From Chamaecyparis obtusa (lineage: Eukaryota > Streptophyta > Pinopsida > Cupressales > Cupressaceae), in the NCBI GenBank assembly GCA_027943335.1, contig BSBK01006754.1:958001-1022000 (forward strand): a DNA stretch of 64,000 nucleotides, in the 5' to 3' direction. Below are positions 34,486 to 45,709 of this stretch, piece by piece. The notes under the pieces were generated by a model that was given only the letters and a program-made list of their open reading frames with translations, was not told where the DNA came from and searched no databases. Each line of letters opens with the position of its first letter. Within the stretch, counting starts at the first letter, position 1. The position numbers and the translations under genes are program-made.

Positions 34486-35270
34486 TGTTGTAAATAAGGT
34501 GAAGAAAGCTTGCAATAAGAACTTAAATTGATTATTCATGCAAATCTGAAGCCAAATATTAACCCTTAATAAAGTGATTACAAACCTAAAAGAAGAACTA
34601 GAATATCACTGCACAACCAAATTTATGTGGAGAAATCCTTTTGGGAAAAAAATCCACCACAGAAAGAGTGGCATGTATATTACTAATCTAATGAAGAATA
34701 CAACAACAATACACTTGTCTGTAGACCCATGTAGAAAATCTGCATCAATCTATTACCCTAGAAGCTGAACAAGACTAAATTGTCAATAACTCTAGCTCAA
34801 GCCCCCAATTTATAGGAATTTGTGAGGATGAATACCATTGTGGTATCAGAAAACAATACGAAACAAAACCACCTAGAAAAACCTCATGTCCGCCCCTAAA
34901 ATAGCCTCTTATAGATTCTCTTATAGCTGTCATAAGGTATCTCTCATGCATGGCCACTTGTGTAAGGAATCTGTCATAAACTATCATAAGTGTTGTCATA
35001 GAATCTTATGACAGTTTTCATAACTGTCATAGATGATCTTACAACTTCTTATAAGTATCCAATTAACTCAAAATAGAGGATTCCAAGAGGGGATACCTAG
35101 CTATTTTGTCTTTTCCCTAAATGACAAATGGTAAAAGTAACTTTGCCTTTTCATGGTCTCTTTCACCACCGTTGGTTAAACGGTTCAACTCTTATAGGTA
35201 AATTACAAAAGATATTTAAGAAAATAATAAATTAAGGATTTACAAGGTTGATGGCACCTAAATCCTAACA
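34486..35270 (-). repeat. 3' LTR of E
   Basis: 785 bp. Plus-text ends TGTTGTAAATAAGGTG and CCTAAATCCTAACA. TATAAATTGGGGGC on the minus strand near 34808 is the TATA box. A GTGGA...TCCAC hairpin lies at 34627-34657. Confidence 0.9.
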
Positions 35271-35328
35271 TTATGCCACTTGACATCATACATTGTAAAT
35301 TACCCCATAGAGATACAAAAAATATAAA

Positions 35329-35838
35329 TCAAGTACGATGATCAAGGTCCATGGCCTTCCTACACCAAGAGAACTTATCCACGATTACTGGCTTCGTGAG
35401 AGAATCTGCAACATTATCCAAAGTGTCAAATTTTTCAATCAAGACTTTTCCTCTTTCAACCATTTCTCGCACAAAGTGATACTGAACATCAACATGTTTA
35501 GTACGAGCATGATACATAGGATTTTTGGCCAAACATATGGCACTTTGGCTCTCGCATCCGATTCTCACTGTCCTACAATCAAAACCAATACTATTATCAA
35601 GTCTCTGTAACCAAACTACCTCCTTAGAGGCATGTGTAGCAATCATATACTCTAATTTAGTGGCGAACAATGCAATTATAGGTTTCCTTTTACTCATCCA
35701 ACTCACTGCACTTCCAAACAAAGTAAACACATAGCTACTTGTGGACTTTCGCCTATCCAAGTCACCTGCCCAATCTACACCAACAAAACCTTGTATGTCC
35801 AATGACTTATCCAAATCATCAACACCATGATAAACCAA
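35329..35838 (-). pseudogene. E RNase H
   Basis: 169 codons in a frame different from RT: GFVGVDWAGDLDRRKSTSSY, GSAVSWMSKRKPIIALFATK, LAKNPMYHARTKHVDVQYHF and NVADSLTKP. It is the copia RNase H. The catalytic glutamate region, normally STTEAEY, reads ATKLEY. Confidence 0.93.
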
Positions 35839-35887
35839 ATAGTAATAAGAAGTACCTCACAATTATATGAATCCTTTTAACAAAAGT

Positions 35888-36808
35888 CTAATGCTCTCTA
35901 CTAGGGTTAGACATAAACCTTCTTAGAACTCCCACTGCTTGGGCTATATCTGGTCTAGTACAAACCATTGCATACATTAAACTACCAATGACACTAGCAT
36001 AAGGGACATTAGACATATCTTCAATATCATCATCAAATTTATGACACATGTCTAAACTCAATTTAGTACTAACTGGAAATGGAATACTCACTGGCTTATA
36101 GTCTTGCATTTTAAATCTCTGCAAAATGGTGTCAACATACTTACTTTGACTTAACCAAAGTTTTTTGTGAACCTGATCCCTACTGATTTCCATCCCAAGA
36201 GTATATCTAACAGCCCCCAAGTCCTTCATATCAAATGTTCCAGAAAGATGAGTTTTAAGCTCTTTAATCATTGCCTTTTTGTTACCAATAAATAACATGT
36301 CATCAACATACAAGACAATAATTAATAAATGATCATCAATAATCTTAATGTAAACACATTGATCCTCTTCGCTTCTAATATAACCCAACTTTAATGTAAA
36401 AGCATCACACTTCTGGTACCACATCCTGGGTGACTGTTTCAAACCATATAATGACCATTTAAACTTGCAAACCAAGTTTTCTTTTCCCTTCTTAACAAAA
36501 TCATCAGGTTGTCGCATATAAATCTCTTCTTCAAGATCCCCATGCAAGAAAGCAATTTTAATATCCATTTTCTATATCTCAAAATTACAAACAACAACAA
36601 TAGATAATAGGAATCTAATATAAGTTAACTTAGCAACATGAGAGAATATTTTACCGAAATCAACTCCTCTTTGGGAGTAGCCCTTGAAAATCAATCTGGC
36701 CTTGTACCTCTCTAATTGACCATTTTCTCCAAATTTCTTCTTAAATACCCACTTGCATCCAATGGGCTTTCTTGTTTTTGGGAAAACTAACAAGATCCTA
36801 GGTGTCAC
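35888..36808 (-). pseudogene. E reverse transcriptase
   Basis: One frame with a single in-frame stop at 36572. The upper block has KPIGCKWVFKKKFGENGQ and RYKARLIFKGYSQ. The lower block has MDIKIAFLHGDLEEEIYM, SLYGLKQSPRMWY, the intact catalytic YVDDMLFIG (residues 87-90 of the block), KDLGAVRYTLGMEI and VPYASVIGSLMYAM.RPDIA. All are standard Ty1/copia RT wording. Confidence 0.95.
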
Positions 36809-36968
36809 AACTATCCAAAGTTGTCAGCTTCTCCTACATGGCCTACATCCAATATTCACTTTCTTTGGAAGAGAGTGCCTCCCTGTAAGATCTAGGCTCA
36901 TCATTAGTACAAAGTAAAGAAAATTTACAATGGAAATCTAGTGGGCTATCCCTTTCAACTGGGTTTCG

Positions 36969-37208
36969 CTATCTTGTGGACCTTCTCAAAGGTGGAGTAA
37001 GAGGTTCTTCCTCATTATAATCAACTTCTTCTTTCACAACTGAATCTTCTGAACTTTCACTTGAACTCTCTTCTTCTTCTCCATCTTCTTGTCCATCCCT
37101 TTGTTCTTCCACACGTGCATATTCTTTCTTAGTTTCAAAATGTAGTGTCTTTGAATTTTTCTTTGGTTGTTCTTCACGTGAGTTAGCTCTAAAATCCCTA
37201 AAAATCAC
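36969..37208 (-). pseudogene. E acidic linker between integrase and RT
   Basis: 79 codons, very rich in E, S and D (EDGEEEESSSESSEDS), ending PLRRSTR. This is the disordered linker before RT typical of plant copia pol, where PxRRSxR precedes the RT domain. Confidence 0.75.
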
Positions 37209-37891
37209 ATCTCTAGAAAAAAATCATTTTTTAGGTTAGAGGATTACAAAGCTTATAACCTTTTACATTCTCACCGTATCCTACAAAAATGCATTGTTGT
37301 GCTTGTGGATCCAATTTAGATCGCTTCCCTTGAGGCACATGAACAATAACCTCACAACCAAAGACCCTTAAATGTGAAACTGAAGGCTTTGACCAAACTA
37401 TATTTCATAAGGAGTTTTATCAACAAGATCTTTACAAGGAGATCTATTAATCAAATAAAAAGCAATACCAACAGCTTATGCCCCAAAAACTTTATCTAGC
37501 TTAGCACTACTTAACATGTTCCTAGCTCTTTCCATTAATGTACAACTCATTCTTCTACTACCCCATTTTGTTAAGGAATGTAAGGTGTAGTATTTTTCCT
37601 AACAATTCCTACATGTTTGCAAAACTCATCAAATTTCCTAGAGCAATATTCACCCCCACTATCAGATCTCAATGCTTTTATCTTATAATCTTATTGCTTT
37701 TCGACCATTGCCTTAAATTCCTTAAATTTAGTGAAAATGCTAGATTTTGAATGCATATAATAAATCCAAGTATATATTGAGATATCAACAATGAAGGAAA
37801 CATAATACCAAGATCTATTCAAAGAGTCAACATCCAATGGACCACATACATCCGAATGAATAATCTCTAAAATTTTATTAGCTTTATTAAC
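37209..37891 (-). pseudogene. E integrase core, decayed
   Basis: Stops and frame changes throughout. SLNRSWYYVSFIVD, then LRSDSGGEYCSRKFDEFC (about 37660-37610) and YIPQQNGVVE (about 37560) mark the second D and the E of the copia DDE core. Confidence 0.8.
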
Positions 37892-38107
37892 TCATTTAGG
37901 AAATGAAGATCTATTTTGTTTACCAAACACACAATGCTCATAAAAATCACTCTTACTAACAAAATAATCAAAAATCCCCTCAACTAGTTTCTTATCTAGA
38001 ATGGTCTTAAGACCTTTTTCACCAATGTGACCCAGTCTATGGTGCCACAACATACATGCATTTTTAGTCCTAGTTACAAAAAGATGGATTACAAAGAGTA
38101 GAAGCAT
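37892..38107 (-). pseudogene. E GAG-pre-integrase and integrase zinc module
   Basis: ACMLWHHRLGHIGEKGLKTI (H..H), then CVFGKQNRSSFPK with one cysteine of the pair changed (YEHC..G). This is the standard segment before copia integrase, in a different frame from the protease. Confidence 0.85.
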
Positions 38108-38449
38108 GCAGCTTAAACAAAGTCCCTATCTGAGATCCCTTAGCAACTACCAAACTTCCCCTTACCAACCTGTAACCAAACTTATCAAATGTCACATGCA
38201 TTCCAAAATCATTCAACTTGGAGACTGAAAGTAAACTTCTTGTAAGATCTGAAATATGTAAAATATTATCAATGGAAACAGTCCTCCCATTACTGAAACA
38301 CAACTTTACCTTTCCTTTTCCAACAATCTTCATTGAGGTGGTGTCAGTAAGAAAAAATACTCCTCCATCATACTCCTTATACTCATAAAACCACTCCTTG
38401 TGAGGAGTCATATGGTAGGAAGAACCTGAATCAACAAGCCAAACATCAT
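38070..38449 (-). pseudogene. E protease
   Basis: Just below the D2 junction the minus strand reads WLVDSGSSYHMTPHKEWF, the copia protease active site (DSGSS intact). The open block 38070-38411 follows with GVFFLTDTTSMKIVGKGKV and VLHISDLTRSLLSVSKL-like sequence ending in a frameshift. Confidence 0.88.
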
Positions 38450-38902
38450 TGTTGGTGTAATTAAATATTCCTAATTACACTTTACTTAATCTTACTTAGA
38501 TTAATGCATTGCATAGTAGTTTGTGATTGAGACACCTAGGAGTTTGCACCTCAATTATGCACATGGTGTAGGAGAAATTCCACTTTTGGTGTGAGATCCA
38601 CCTTTAGTGCTCTTATCACATTATCATCCTAATCCATTCAACATACTTTATTGCATAATGGAGGATGATCCACATTTGGTGGACATGTGATTACACCTAG
38701 CATAGGAGATAACTTATCAACTCCTTATCATTCTCTCTTATTGTCTTTCCTATATAAGGAGGCCTATTATGTAATCTTGTACATCAAAGGTGAATTCATT
38801 GTATTAATTCAATATCAATCATTGCATTCATATTATCTCTCTTGTGCTTTTCTTTAACCTCTAGATCCTTGGTTCAATTTTTTCTATTTGCAAATTCTTA
38901 CA
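38450..38902 (+). repeat. 5' LTR of D2
   Basis: TGTTGGTGTAATTAAAT...AAATTCTTACA, with a TATATAAGG box (CCTATATAAGGAGG) near 38750. Identical in length to the 3' LTR. Confidence 0.93.
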
Positions 38903-38914
38903 TGGTATCAAACC
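38903..38914 (+). other. Primer-binding site of D2
   Basis: TGGTATCAAACC directly after the LTR; resembles the initiator tRNA-Met site with two changes. Confidence 0.8.
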
Positions 38915-40390
38915 CATTGGTGCGTTTTGATTAGTCGATTTGAAGAGATCTTGTTGCAAGCATTGAAGGTCCAAATCTCAAATTTGGGAACCAGCGTACT
39001 GTAGAGGCATCTTGGAGAAGATTTGACCTTACCATTGCATCTGGGAGGCTGTTTCAGTTAAAATTGACTATAAACTCGCCCATATTCAACGAAAGTCCAA
39101 ATCGAAACAATTTTTTTTTGCAAATTGAACCGTACGGCCTGATCTGCACCTCTACGGTATGATTTTGAAAAAAAAAATATTTTTTTATTATTTTGTCCTT
39201 ACTTGGAATTTTTTTCTTGTAAAATTTTGGTATTATAGGCCTCGTATGTGCCCTATCATTTATTGCCTGTACCAGAGAATATTCTTTGTTTATACTATCA
39301 TTGGATAGTGATGTCATCAATGCAACTGGGAGCTACGACCCGAGCTCTATGCCAAAGCAGAGCCTGGGCACAAAACCCACTTTGCTTTCTCTTTAATTGG
39401 TGGGCGTTATTCAATATAACCACCTATATTGTCCTTTCCCTTGGCAATGTGGGACTAAAGTCCCTCCCACAACGTGACCTCTTCCAGCCACTCGACCCCT
39501 GCCACCACCTCAGTAGCACAACCCTCTACCGCAAGGCACTGCATGATATCTGAGCTGCCACCTCAACACGTGATAGGACCAGAGTGCAGGCAGCACCACA
39601 TGCTCGCCCTCCAACCACCTCTACAGCCCATGCTACGAATCAGGTTACACCACGCAGAAACATCAGGTGAGGACACGTGGCAAAAGTGCCATGTGTCACT
39701 ACCACGTCACCTACACAGTCACCTCACCTAGTCACCAGCCACGTCACCCATCTGTACAAGCCATGTTAGCCTAGAGAGCCGATTTTTTGCTGACGTTCTT
39801 TTTTTGGAGCTTAAAATTGACGGCCATATAACCGTCAACATAGGAAAAATTGGGCATTTTGTGATGGCCATCAGACCATCAAATTTAATACCATGGTTTT
39901 TTGATGTCACCAGGCTTTGATAATTGTCAGCCTTCACCATTGGAGTTTTCAATTTGACAGTCCAACTTCAGAGGACCATATCTTGCTCATTTTTGCTCCT
40001 TTTTTAAAGCAATTTTTTTTGAAATTGGGTAGAAGTTCCTTAAGAATCTAGTGGTGGTATTATTTTTGCAATTTAGTGGCCAGATTTATCAGAAATTGCA
40101 GATTTTGTTGACTATTCCTGTCTGTTCTTGATTTCTACAACTTCCAGGGCTTCGTTTGGGCACATACGGTAACATTTTGAGGTGAAATTTTTTTGAAAGT
40201 GCATGATTTTTCATCTACTTTCCAGATCTACAATCATTTTTTAGTGATTTTGGGTAGATATATCACTTTCAGAAATAGGTCATTTTGGGGCTATAATTGC
40301 ACTTGGTTAACCCTTAGATTTCAGTTTTCTGATTTGCATTAGTCATTTGAAGGAGTTATCAGTAGTTATCAGTCATTATTTGGTTGTAAT
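38915..40390 (+). other. D2 untranslated leader
   Basis: About 1.5 kb before the gag ATG. The first 250 bases match the D1 leader. The rest (39300-40390) has no supported gene; short opens there lack any motif. Confidence 0.5.
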
Positions 40391-41188
40391 ATGGATAACT
40401 CAAAGGTTAAAATCCTCACTCCATATAACTATCATGAATGGAAAGTATCTTTAATTGATCATTTGTTGAGTATTGTATTGCTTAGAATGACTCTTGAGCA
40501 AGATCAAGAACATCAAATAGGTGTTGCAGAAAGGCGGAAATGGTTTGATTGAAGGGATAATGCACTTGGATCTCTTAGATCATCCATCTCTCATGATTTT
40601 CACTTTCATATTGCATCTTGCACACATCCTCATGATGCTTGGGTCGTATTGGAAGGACTCTTTGGTAAAACTAATAGAATGAGAAAATTCAGATTGGAGA
40701 ATGAGCTCATAGGTCTAAATCCTAGTGATTTTGATAATATTCATGACTTTTTCTCTAAGTTCAATTCTATTAGATTGGAGCTTTCTACATGTGGCATTGT
40801 TAAAGGGGATGAACAATTGATCTTTTCTATTCTTTCCAAGCTTGGTCTTAATTATTCTATCTTTGTTTCTACATTCTATGCTACTATGGATGCTCTTGGT
40901 AGTGCATACAAATTTCTTTCTCTTGATGAATTTGCAATGCAACTCACAAGGGAACAAGCAAAGTTGGCACACATGGGACAATTGAAACCTTCTACACATC
41001 AAGCATTGATTGCAAGTGAGTCCACATCAAAGGCTTCTAATGGAAAAGGAAAGAAACAACATAAGGATCCTAAGTCTCATGACAAAGGTAATGAATCTCC
41101 TTCACACAATACTACTAAATCCAAGTCCTCTTCAAGAGAGGATCATCTAGAAGAAAGAGGGATAAATGTGCTTATTGTAAAAAGCTAG
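40391..41188 (+). pseudogene. gag: D2 gag
   Basis: ATG 40391 opens MDNSKVKILTPYNYHEWKVS, the copia gag start. One in-frame stop at 40550 is followed by an open block to 41188 with LEGLFGKTNRMRKFRLENEL, FFSKFNSIRLELSTCG and a K/S-rich tail (UBN2 type). A frameshift near 41150 leads into the knuckle CAYCKKLGHDEHKC (41167-41208). Confidence 0.88.
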
Positions 41189-41208
41189 GACATGATGAGC
41201 ATAAGTGT

Positions 41209-41620
41209 TTTCAAAATAAGATTGATGAGATAACTCACATTATTCAGAAGCACAACCTTAAGTTTCCCTCATCAGTATCTACTCCTACACATTTGGCAGC
41301 TTCTACATCTACATCATCATCCAAAGATAAAGGTAAAGGACAAGCACTCTTGTCTTCCATACATCCTGAGCAAGGTAAATGGCCTATTGATTCAGGTGCA
41401 TCACATCATATGGCATCTTCTATGGATATGTTTCCTTCTATTGAGCCTTGTAATTTTCCTAATATTTTGATGGGTAACAACACATTCATGAGAGTTTGTG
41501 GAAAAGGTTCTATTCCTATGGGAGGAGGGACATTTACTGATGTTCTTTGTGTACCATCCTTGACCACTAATCTCCTTTCACTCCTAATTTTGTCTACATT
41601 AGGGACATGGAGATGAGAGA
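41209..41620 (+). pseudogene. D2 protease
   Basis: The same frame as the knuckle, open 41293-41616. WPIDSGASHHM has an intact copia protease site (D at 41389). MGNNTFMRVCGKGSIPMG and VLCVPSLTTNLLSL follow. The domain ends normally, but pol does not continue after it. Confidence 0.85.
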
Positions 41621-42356
41621 TGTCATAGCTATGGAAGTTGTTGATCATACATCACGCCTGTATTCTTTTTCACATTTTGTTGTTGATGATGATGAAATTC
41701 ATGATGTACACATCCCTTTACCAAGGGATAATTATGAGGAGAACTTTGGGCACTTGAATCATTTTGTTTTTGAGACAAGTGTTGAGCTTCCTCCTCCTCC
41801 ACCTCCTACTTCTTTAGACATGGGCTCTCCTATTTAGCAGGATGTTCATAGTGTTTCAGATCTTGCAGAATGTGATGACTACTTGGATGCATCTTCAACA
41901 TTTGTTGATTCTCATGATGCAGATTTGGAAGACATACATGAGGGGGTTTCTCTTTCCTTTGATGATAGCATCATAGTTGGGGATACTTTTTCACCTTCTT
42001 TGGAGATTTGTGTTCTTGATTCTTTTCCTTCTTCACTTGATTTATCACATGAGGTGATAGATTCTTTGAGCTTGGAGAGACCTATTCAGTCTTCAGAGAT
42101 TCATGCATGGAGACCTTCATCTTCTTCCTCCTTCTATTTGCACATGGATTGGCTTCTTTATCATTTGATGTATCTATTTATTCCTAAGGGGAGACATATT
42201 TCTTGTAAGCATTGGCTTATCTATTTTTGGCAGGTATTCTTCATCAACATGGGAGCTTCTACATTATGGGGGGGATATCATGTCTCCATTTATCCTTCTT
42301 ATGGGGGGATAATTCTTTGTATATACATGATGTATGTAGTTCTTGGGGGGTCTTGA
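41607..42356 (+). pseudogene. D2 acidic ORF replacing pol
   Basis: One frame with a single stop at 41838. It starts DVIAMEVVDHTSRLYSFSHF, which resembles the segment just before copia GAG-pre-integrase. It then becomes acidic and serine-rich (DDEIHDVHIPLPRDNYEE, a proline run, VDSHDADLEDIHEG) with no integrase or RT. It looks like a junction where pol was deleted and unrelated sequence now continues. A function is not evident. Confidence 0.55.
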
Positions 42357-42553
42357 GCACTCCATCCATTCATGCATCTTGTTTTCTTCTCTCTTTTTGG
42401 GGGAGGGTTTTTCCCATGAGGTTTTCCCTCTTTCTCCGCTTTATGAGAGTTATGCATTTCATGTATTGCATTTTGTACATGGGCACCTACCATGGCCTAG
42501 TAGCCGAGACCCGTCTTTCATTGTGAGTTTAAGTGCATTCCCCTAAGTTTCAC

Positions 42554-42564
42554 TTAAGGGGGGG
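42554..42564 (+). other. Polypurine tract of D2
   Basis: TTAAGGGGGGG directly before the 3' LTR; D1 has AAGGGGGGGG at the same place. Confidence 0.8.
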
Positions 42565-43017
42565 TGTTGGTGTAATTAAATATTCATAATTACACTTTAC
42601 TTAATCTTACTTAGGTTAATGCATTGCATAGTAGTTTGTGATTGAGACACCTAGGAGTTTGCACCTCAATTATGCACATGGTGTAGGAAAAATTCCACTT
42701 TTGATGTGAGATCCACCTTTAGTTCTTTTATCACATTATCATCCAAATCCATTGCACATACTTTATTGCATAATGGAGGATGATCCACATTTGGTGGACA
42801 TGTGATTACACCTAGCATAGGAGATAGCTTATCAGCTCCTTATCATTCTCTCTTATCGACGTTCCTATATAAAGAGGCCTATTATGTAATCTTGTACATC
42901 AAGGGTGAATTCATTGGATCAATTCAATATCAATCATTGCATTCATATCATCTCTCTTGTGCTTTTTTTTAACCTCTAGATCCTTGGTTCAATCTTTGCT
43001 ATTTGCAAATTATTACA
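42565..43017 (+). repeat. 3' LTR of D2
   Basis: TGTTGGTGTAATTAAAT...AAATTATTACA, pairs with 38450-38902; TATATAAAG box near 42868. Confidence 0.93.
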
Positions 43018-43116
43018 ATCATTACTAACATAATTAGATAAAATAAGTAAAGCATCAAAATCACCATCATCTGAGGACTTATCTGTGGAAGTATTGATGC
43101 TCTTTTCCTTATTTTT

Positions 43117-43865
43117 TCACTCCTTCACATGCCCTCTCTTACCATAATTCCAACACTCCACTTTGATCTTTTTAGGGGTCTTAGAACATCCATTTGACTT
43201 ATCTTTCTTCTTCTTATCCCCTTTAACCTCTTTATCCTTAGGCCTTCCTTGCACATGAAGGGCATCTTGGGAGCTAGCATTCATAGTCTTTCTCCTCATC
43301 TCTTCTGAAAGAAGAAGAGCAACTATATTTTCCATCTTAGGCTCACAACCACTACTATACATGAAAACAACTAGATTTTCCAAATAATTATGCAAGGAGA
43401 AAATCAATAAGATAAATTTATCTTTATCTTCTATCTTAACATATATTGAAGCAAGATGACTTGAAATAAAATTAAATGCATTCAAATGTTCAGCAATAGA
43501 ATCACCCTCTTTAATTTTTAAATAATACAAATACCTTTTCAAATATAGATTGTTAGGAAAACTCTTAGTTTGATAGGTATCACCTATTTTCCTCCATATC
43601 TTGTAGGCAATGTCTTTTGTCAAGACATTTAGGAGGACAGAGTTTGAAAGACACAACCGAATAGTTCCTCGTGCCTTCTTGTCTAAATTTTTCCACTCTC
43701 TATCTGATAAGGTAGAACCCTCTAGTTTCTTTTCTTGTGAAACTGACAACCATTGATTTCTCTCTCTCTTCAAGGAGATCCTCAAATTTCAACTTCCACA
43801 TCTCATAACCAGTACCATTGAAATTTTTAATATCTTGAGTAGAGATGGAGGCCATGGTATACAAT
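43117..43865 (-). pseudogene. gag: E gag
   Basis: ATG at 43863-43865 (MASISTQDIKNFNGTGYEMW), the usual copia gag start. After a frameshift near 43770 the frame 43117-43785 continues with the UBN2 gag pattern: ARGTIRLCLSNSVLLNV, AYKIWRKIGDTYQTKS, LKRYLYYLKIKEGDSIAEHL. Then a lysine-rich stretch and a degenerate knuckle CWNYGKRGH. D2 cuts in about 100 bases further on. Confidence 0.9.
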
Positions 43866-43968
43866 ATTTCTAAGATCTGCAAAAAACTCACAAAACAAAA
43901 GCTCCCACTACAACAAAAAATCTTCAACACTCAAAGAGAAAGGTCTCCCTCCCTCAAGAGAACCGTTA

Positions 43969-43980
43969 GCTCTAATACCA
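43969..43980 (-). other. Primer-binding site of E
   Basis: Minus-strand TGGTATTAGAGC three bases after the 5' LTR; one mismatch to the initiator tRNA-Met primer site. Confidence 0.85.
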
Positions 43981-43983
43981 AAT

Positions 43984-44772
43984 GGTGTAAAACAAGGTGA
44001 AGAAATATTTCAATAAGAACTTGAACTGATTATTCATGTAATTCTGAAACCAAATATTAACCCTTAATAAGGTGATTGTAAAACTTAAAAGAAGAACTAG
44101 AAAACCATTGCACAAAAAACACCAGATTTATGTGGAGAAACACTTTTAGGAAAAAATTCACCACAGAGAGGCAAGTATATTACTAATCCAATGAAGAATG
44201 CAACAACAATACACTTCTATGTAGACCCATGTAGAAAATTTGGTAGCACTCCATTACCATGGAAACTGAACAAGACTGAATTATCAATAACTCTAGCTCA
44301 AGGCCCCAATTTATAAAAAATTGAAAGGATGAATACCATTGTGGTAACATAAAACAACATGAAACAAAACCACCTGGAAAAACCTCACATCCACCCCCAA
44401 AATAGCCTCTTAAAAATTCACTTACAACTATCATAAGACATCTCTCATGCATGGCCACCCGTGTAAGAAATCTGTCATAAATTGTCATAAGTGTTGTCAT
44501 AGAATCTTATGATAGCCGTCATAACTATCATAGATGCTCTTACAACTTCTTACAAGTATCCAATTACCTCAAAATAGAGGATCCCAAGAGGGGAAACCTC
44601 TCTATTTTTTCTTTTTCCTAAATGAAAAATGGTAAAAGTAACTTTGCCTTTTCATGGTCTCTTTCACCACCGTTGGTTAAACGGTTCAACCTCTTATCGG
44701 TAAATTACAAAAGATATTTAGGAAAATAATAAATTAAGGATTTACAAGGTTGATGGCACCTAAATCCTAACA
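43984..44772 (-). repeat. 5' LTR of E
   Basis: 789 bp, colinear with 34486-35270 (TCTCTCATGCATGGCCAC, CACCACCGTTGGTTAAACGG shared). The minus-strand TATAAATTGGGGCC box is near 44305. Confidence 0.9.
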
Positions 44773-44909
44773 CGTCCATTATTATTTGATTATTGGTCAT
44801 CATTGAATTCAGTCATTTGAGGATTATATCATTTTGTCTCTCTTGTTGTGCTATTTATTGAGCTTCTAGATCTTGGCATTTCATTCTTTACCTTAGGAAA
44901 ATTCTTACA
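44773..44909 (+). repeat. 3' LTR of D1, second part
   Basis: Begins with the other duplication copy, CGTCC (44773-44777; two changes from CATCT, the undisturbed LTR reads CATCC). It continues CATTATTATTTGATT to the LTR end ATTCTTACA, matching 29535-29664. Confidence 0.9.
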
Positions 44910-45474
44910 AAGCATAGCATGTGAGTTTCTAACCTTGTGTCAGTTTGGAATAAAAATTGTGGCATCTGCCCTTTGCATGGATTTTTGGGGCCTAAACAAG
45001 GCATCTCTGAAAGATCACCACCATCTCCCATCAATGGAGCAGATTTTACAAATTGTTGCGGGTTTGGAAATGTTCTCACTACTAGATGGTTTTTTCATGT
45101 ATAATCAAGTCCAAGTGGCAGAGGATGACCAAAACAAGACAATGTTCACCACCAAGTGGGGGACTTTTTCTTATGCTAAGATGCCATTTGGTTTTTCTAA
45201 TGTAGGAGCCACTTTTTAGAAAGCTATGGAGACAACTTTTGAAGAGTTGATAGTTTTGATCATTCTAATATACTTGGACAACTTGACAGTGTTATTAAAG
45301 AAAAAGGAGGATCATTTTGACCACCTCAAACAAGTTTTTAAAAAATGTCAAGAGTTCAAGATTTCTTTAAATCGGAAGAAGTGTGTGTTCGAAGTACCAC
45401 AAGGAAAGATCTTAGGACACATAGTATCAAAAGAAGGGATTTCAATGGATCTTGAAAGAGTAAAAGCCATCTAG
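44910..45474 (+). pseudogene. C reverse transcriptase, continued after D1
   Basis: Resumes at the second AAGCA copy (44910-44914). Open blocks to 45219 and 45226-45474 share one frame around a TAG. Motifs: LNKASLKDHHHLPSMEQIL, SLLDGFFMYNQVQVAEDD, FTTKWGTFSYAKMPFGFSN. YLDN at 45271-45282 stands where Y(L/V)DD is expected, so the second catalytic aspartate is lost. NRKKCVFEVPQGKILGHIVS is the usual RT thumb. Confidence 0.88.
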
Positions 45475-45709
45475 GAGCTCCCTCTCTCATCAAACAAGAA
45501 GGGGACTCAATATTTTACTTGGGAAGATAAAATTTTTTAGAAGATTTATTTTTGACTTTGCGGGAATGCTGCATCCTATCACTTTGATGTTGTGGAAGGA
45601 CCAAAGCTTCCAATGGACACCATAAGGGAAAGTTGCTTTCAAAATAATAATAGAAGCAATAGCTACTACCTTGGTGTTATCAAACCAAGACTTTTCATAA
45701 GATTTCATA

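Larger units (their letters stand above)
38450..43017 (+). mobile_element. D2: non-autonomous gag-protease LTR element nested in E
   Basis: Equal 453-bp LTRs (38450-38902, 42565-43017) with exact ATCAT target duplications (38445-38449, 43018-43022) interrupt E between gag and protease. It has a primer site and a polypurine tract. It carries a copia-type gag and protease, then an acidic ORF, with no integrase, RT or RNase H. It is the same family as D1. I count about 23 mismatches between its LTRs (about 5 percent), the least decayed pair here. Confidence 0.93.
34486..44772 (-). mobile_element. E: Ty1/copia element, inserted in D1 3' LTR, split by D2
   Basis: LTRs lie at 34486-35270 and 43984-44772. 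On the minus strand the order is LTR, primer site, gag, (D2), protease, GAG-pre-integrase, integrase, RT, RNase H, LTR. Integrase before RT is the Ty1/copia order. Native length without D2 is about 5.7 kb, the normal size for an autonomous copia element. Several frameshifts and stops make it inactive. Confidence 0.93.
29188..44909 (+). mobile_element. D1: non-autonomous LTR element (TGTTGGTGTAATT family), inserted in C RT
   Basis: The first LTR is 29188-29664 and the last LTR is split as 34151-34485 plus 44773-44909. The flanks are perfect AAGCA duplications (29183-29187, 44910-44914). LTRs and the leader match D2. The 3' internal end (33850-34150, ending CACTTAAGGGGGGG) matches D2's 42200-42564. 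No gag or pol remains in its 4.5-kb interior. Its 3' LTR hosts element E. Confidence 0.9.

Noticed and set aside
39248..39731. Open frames in the D2 leader
   Set aside because: Not shared with D1, no domain, and they precede the clear gag start by more than 600 bases.
42212..42546. Overlapping open frames before the D2 3' LTR
   Set aside because: Same non-coding end region; amino acid sequence is not conserved with D1.
44848..44909. Start of the open frame that runs into the C RT
   Set aside because: These bases belong to the D1 LTR; the true RT sequence begins only after the AAGCA duplication at 44910.
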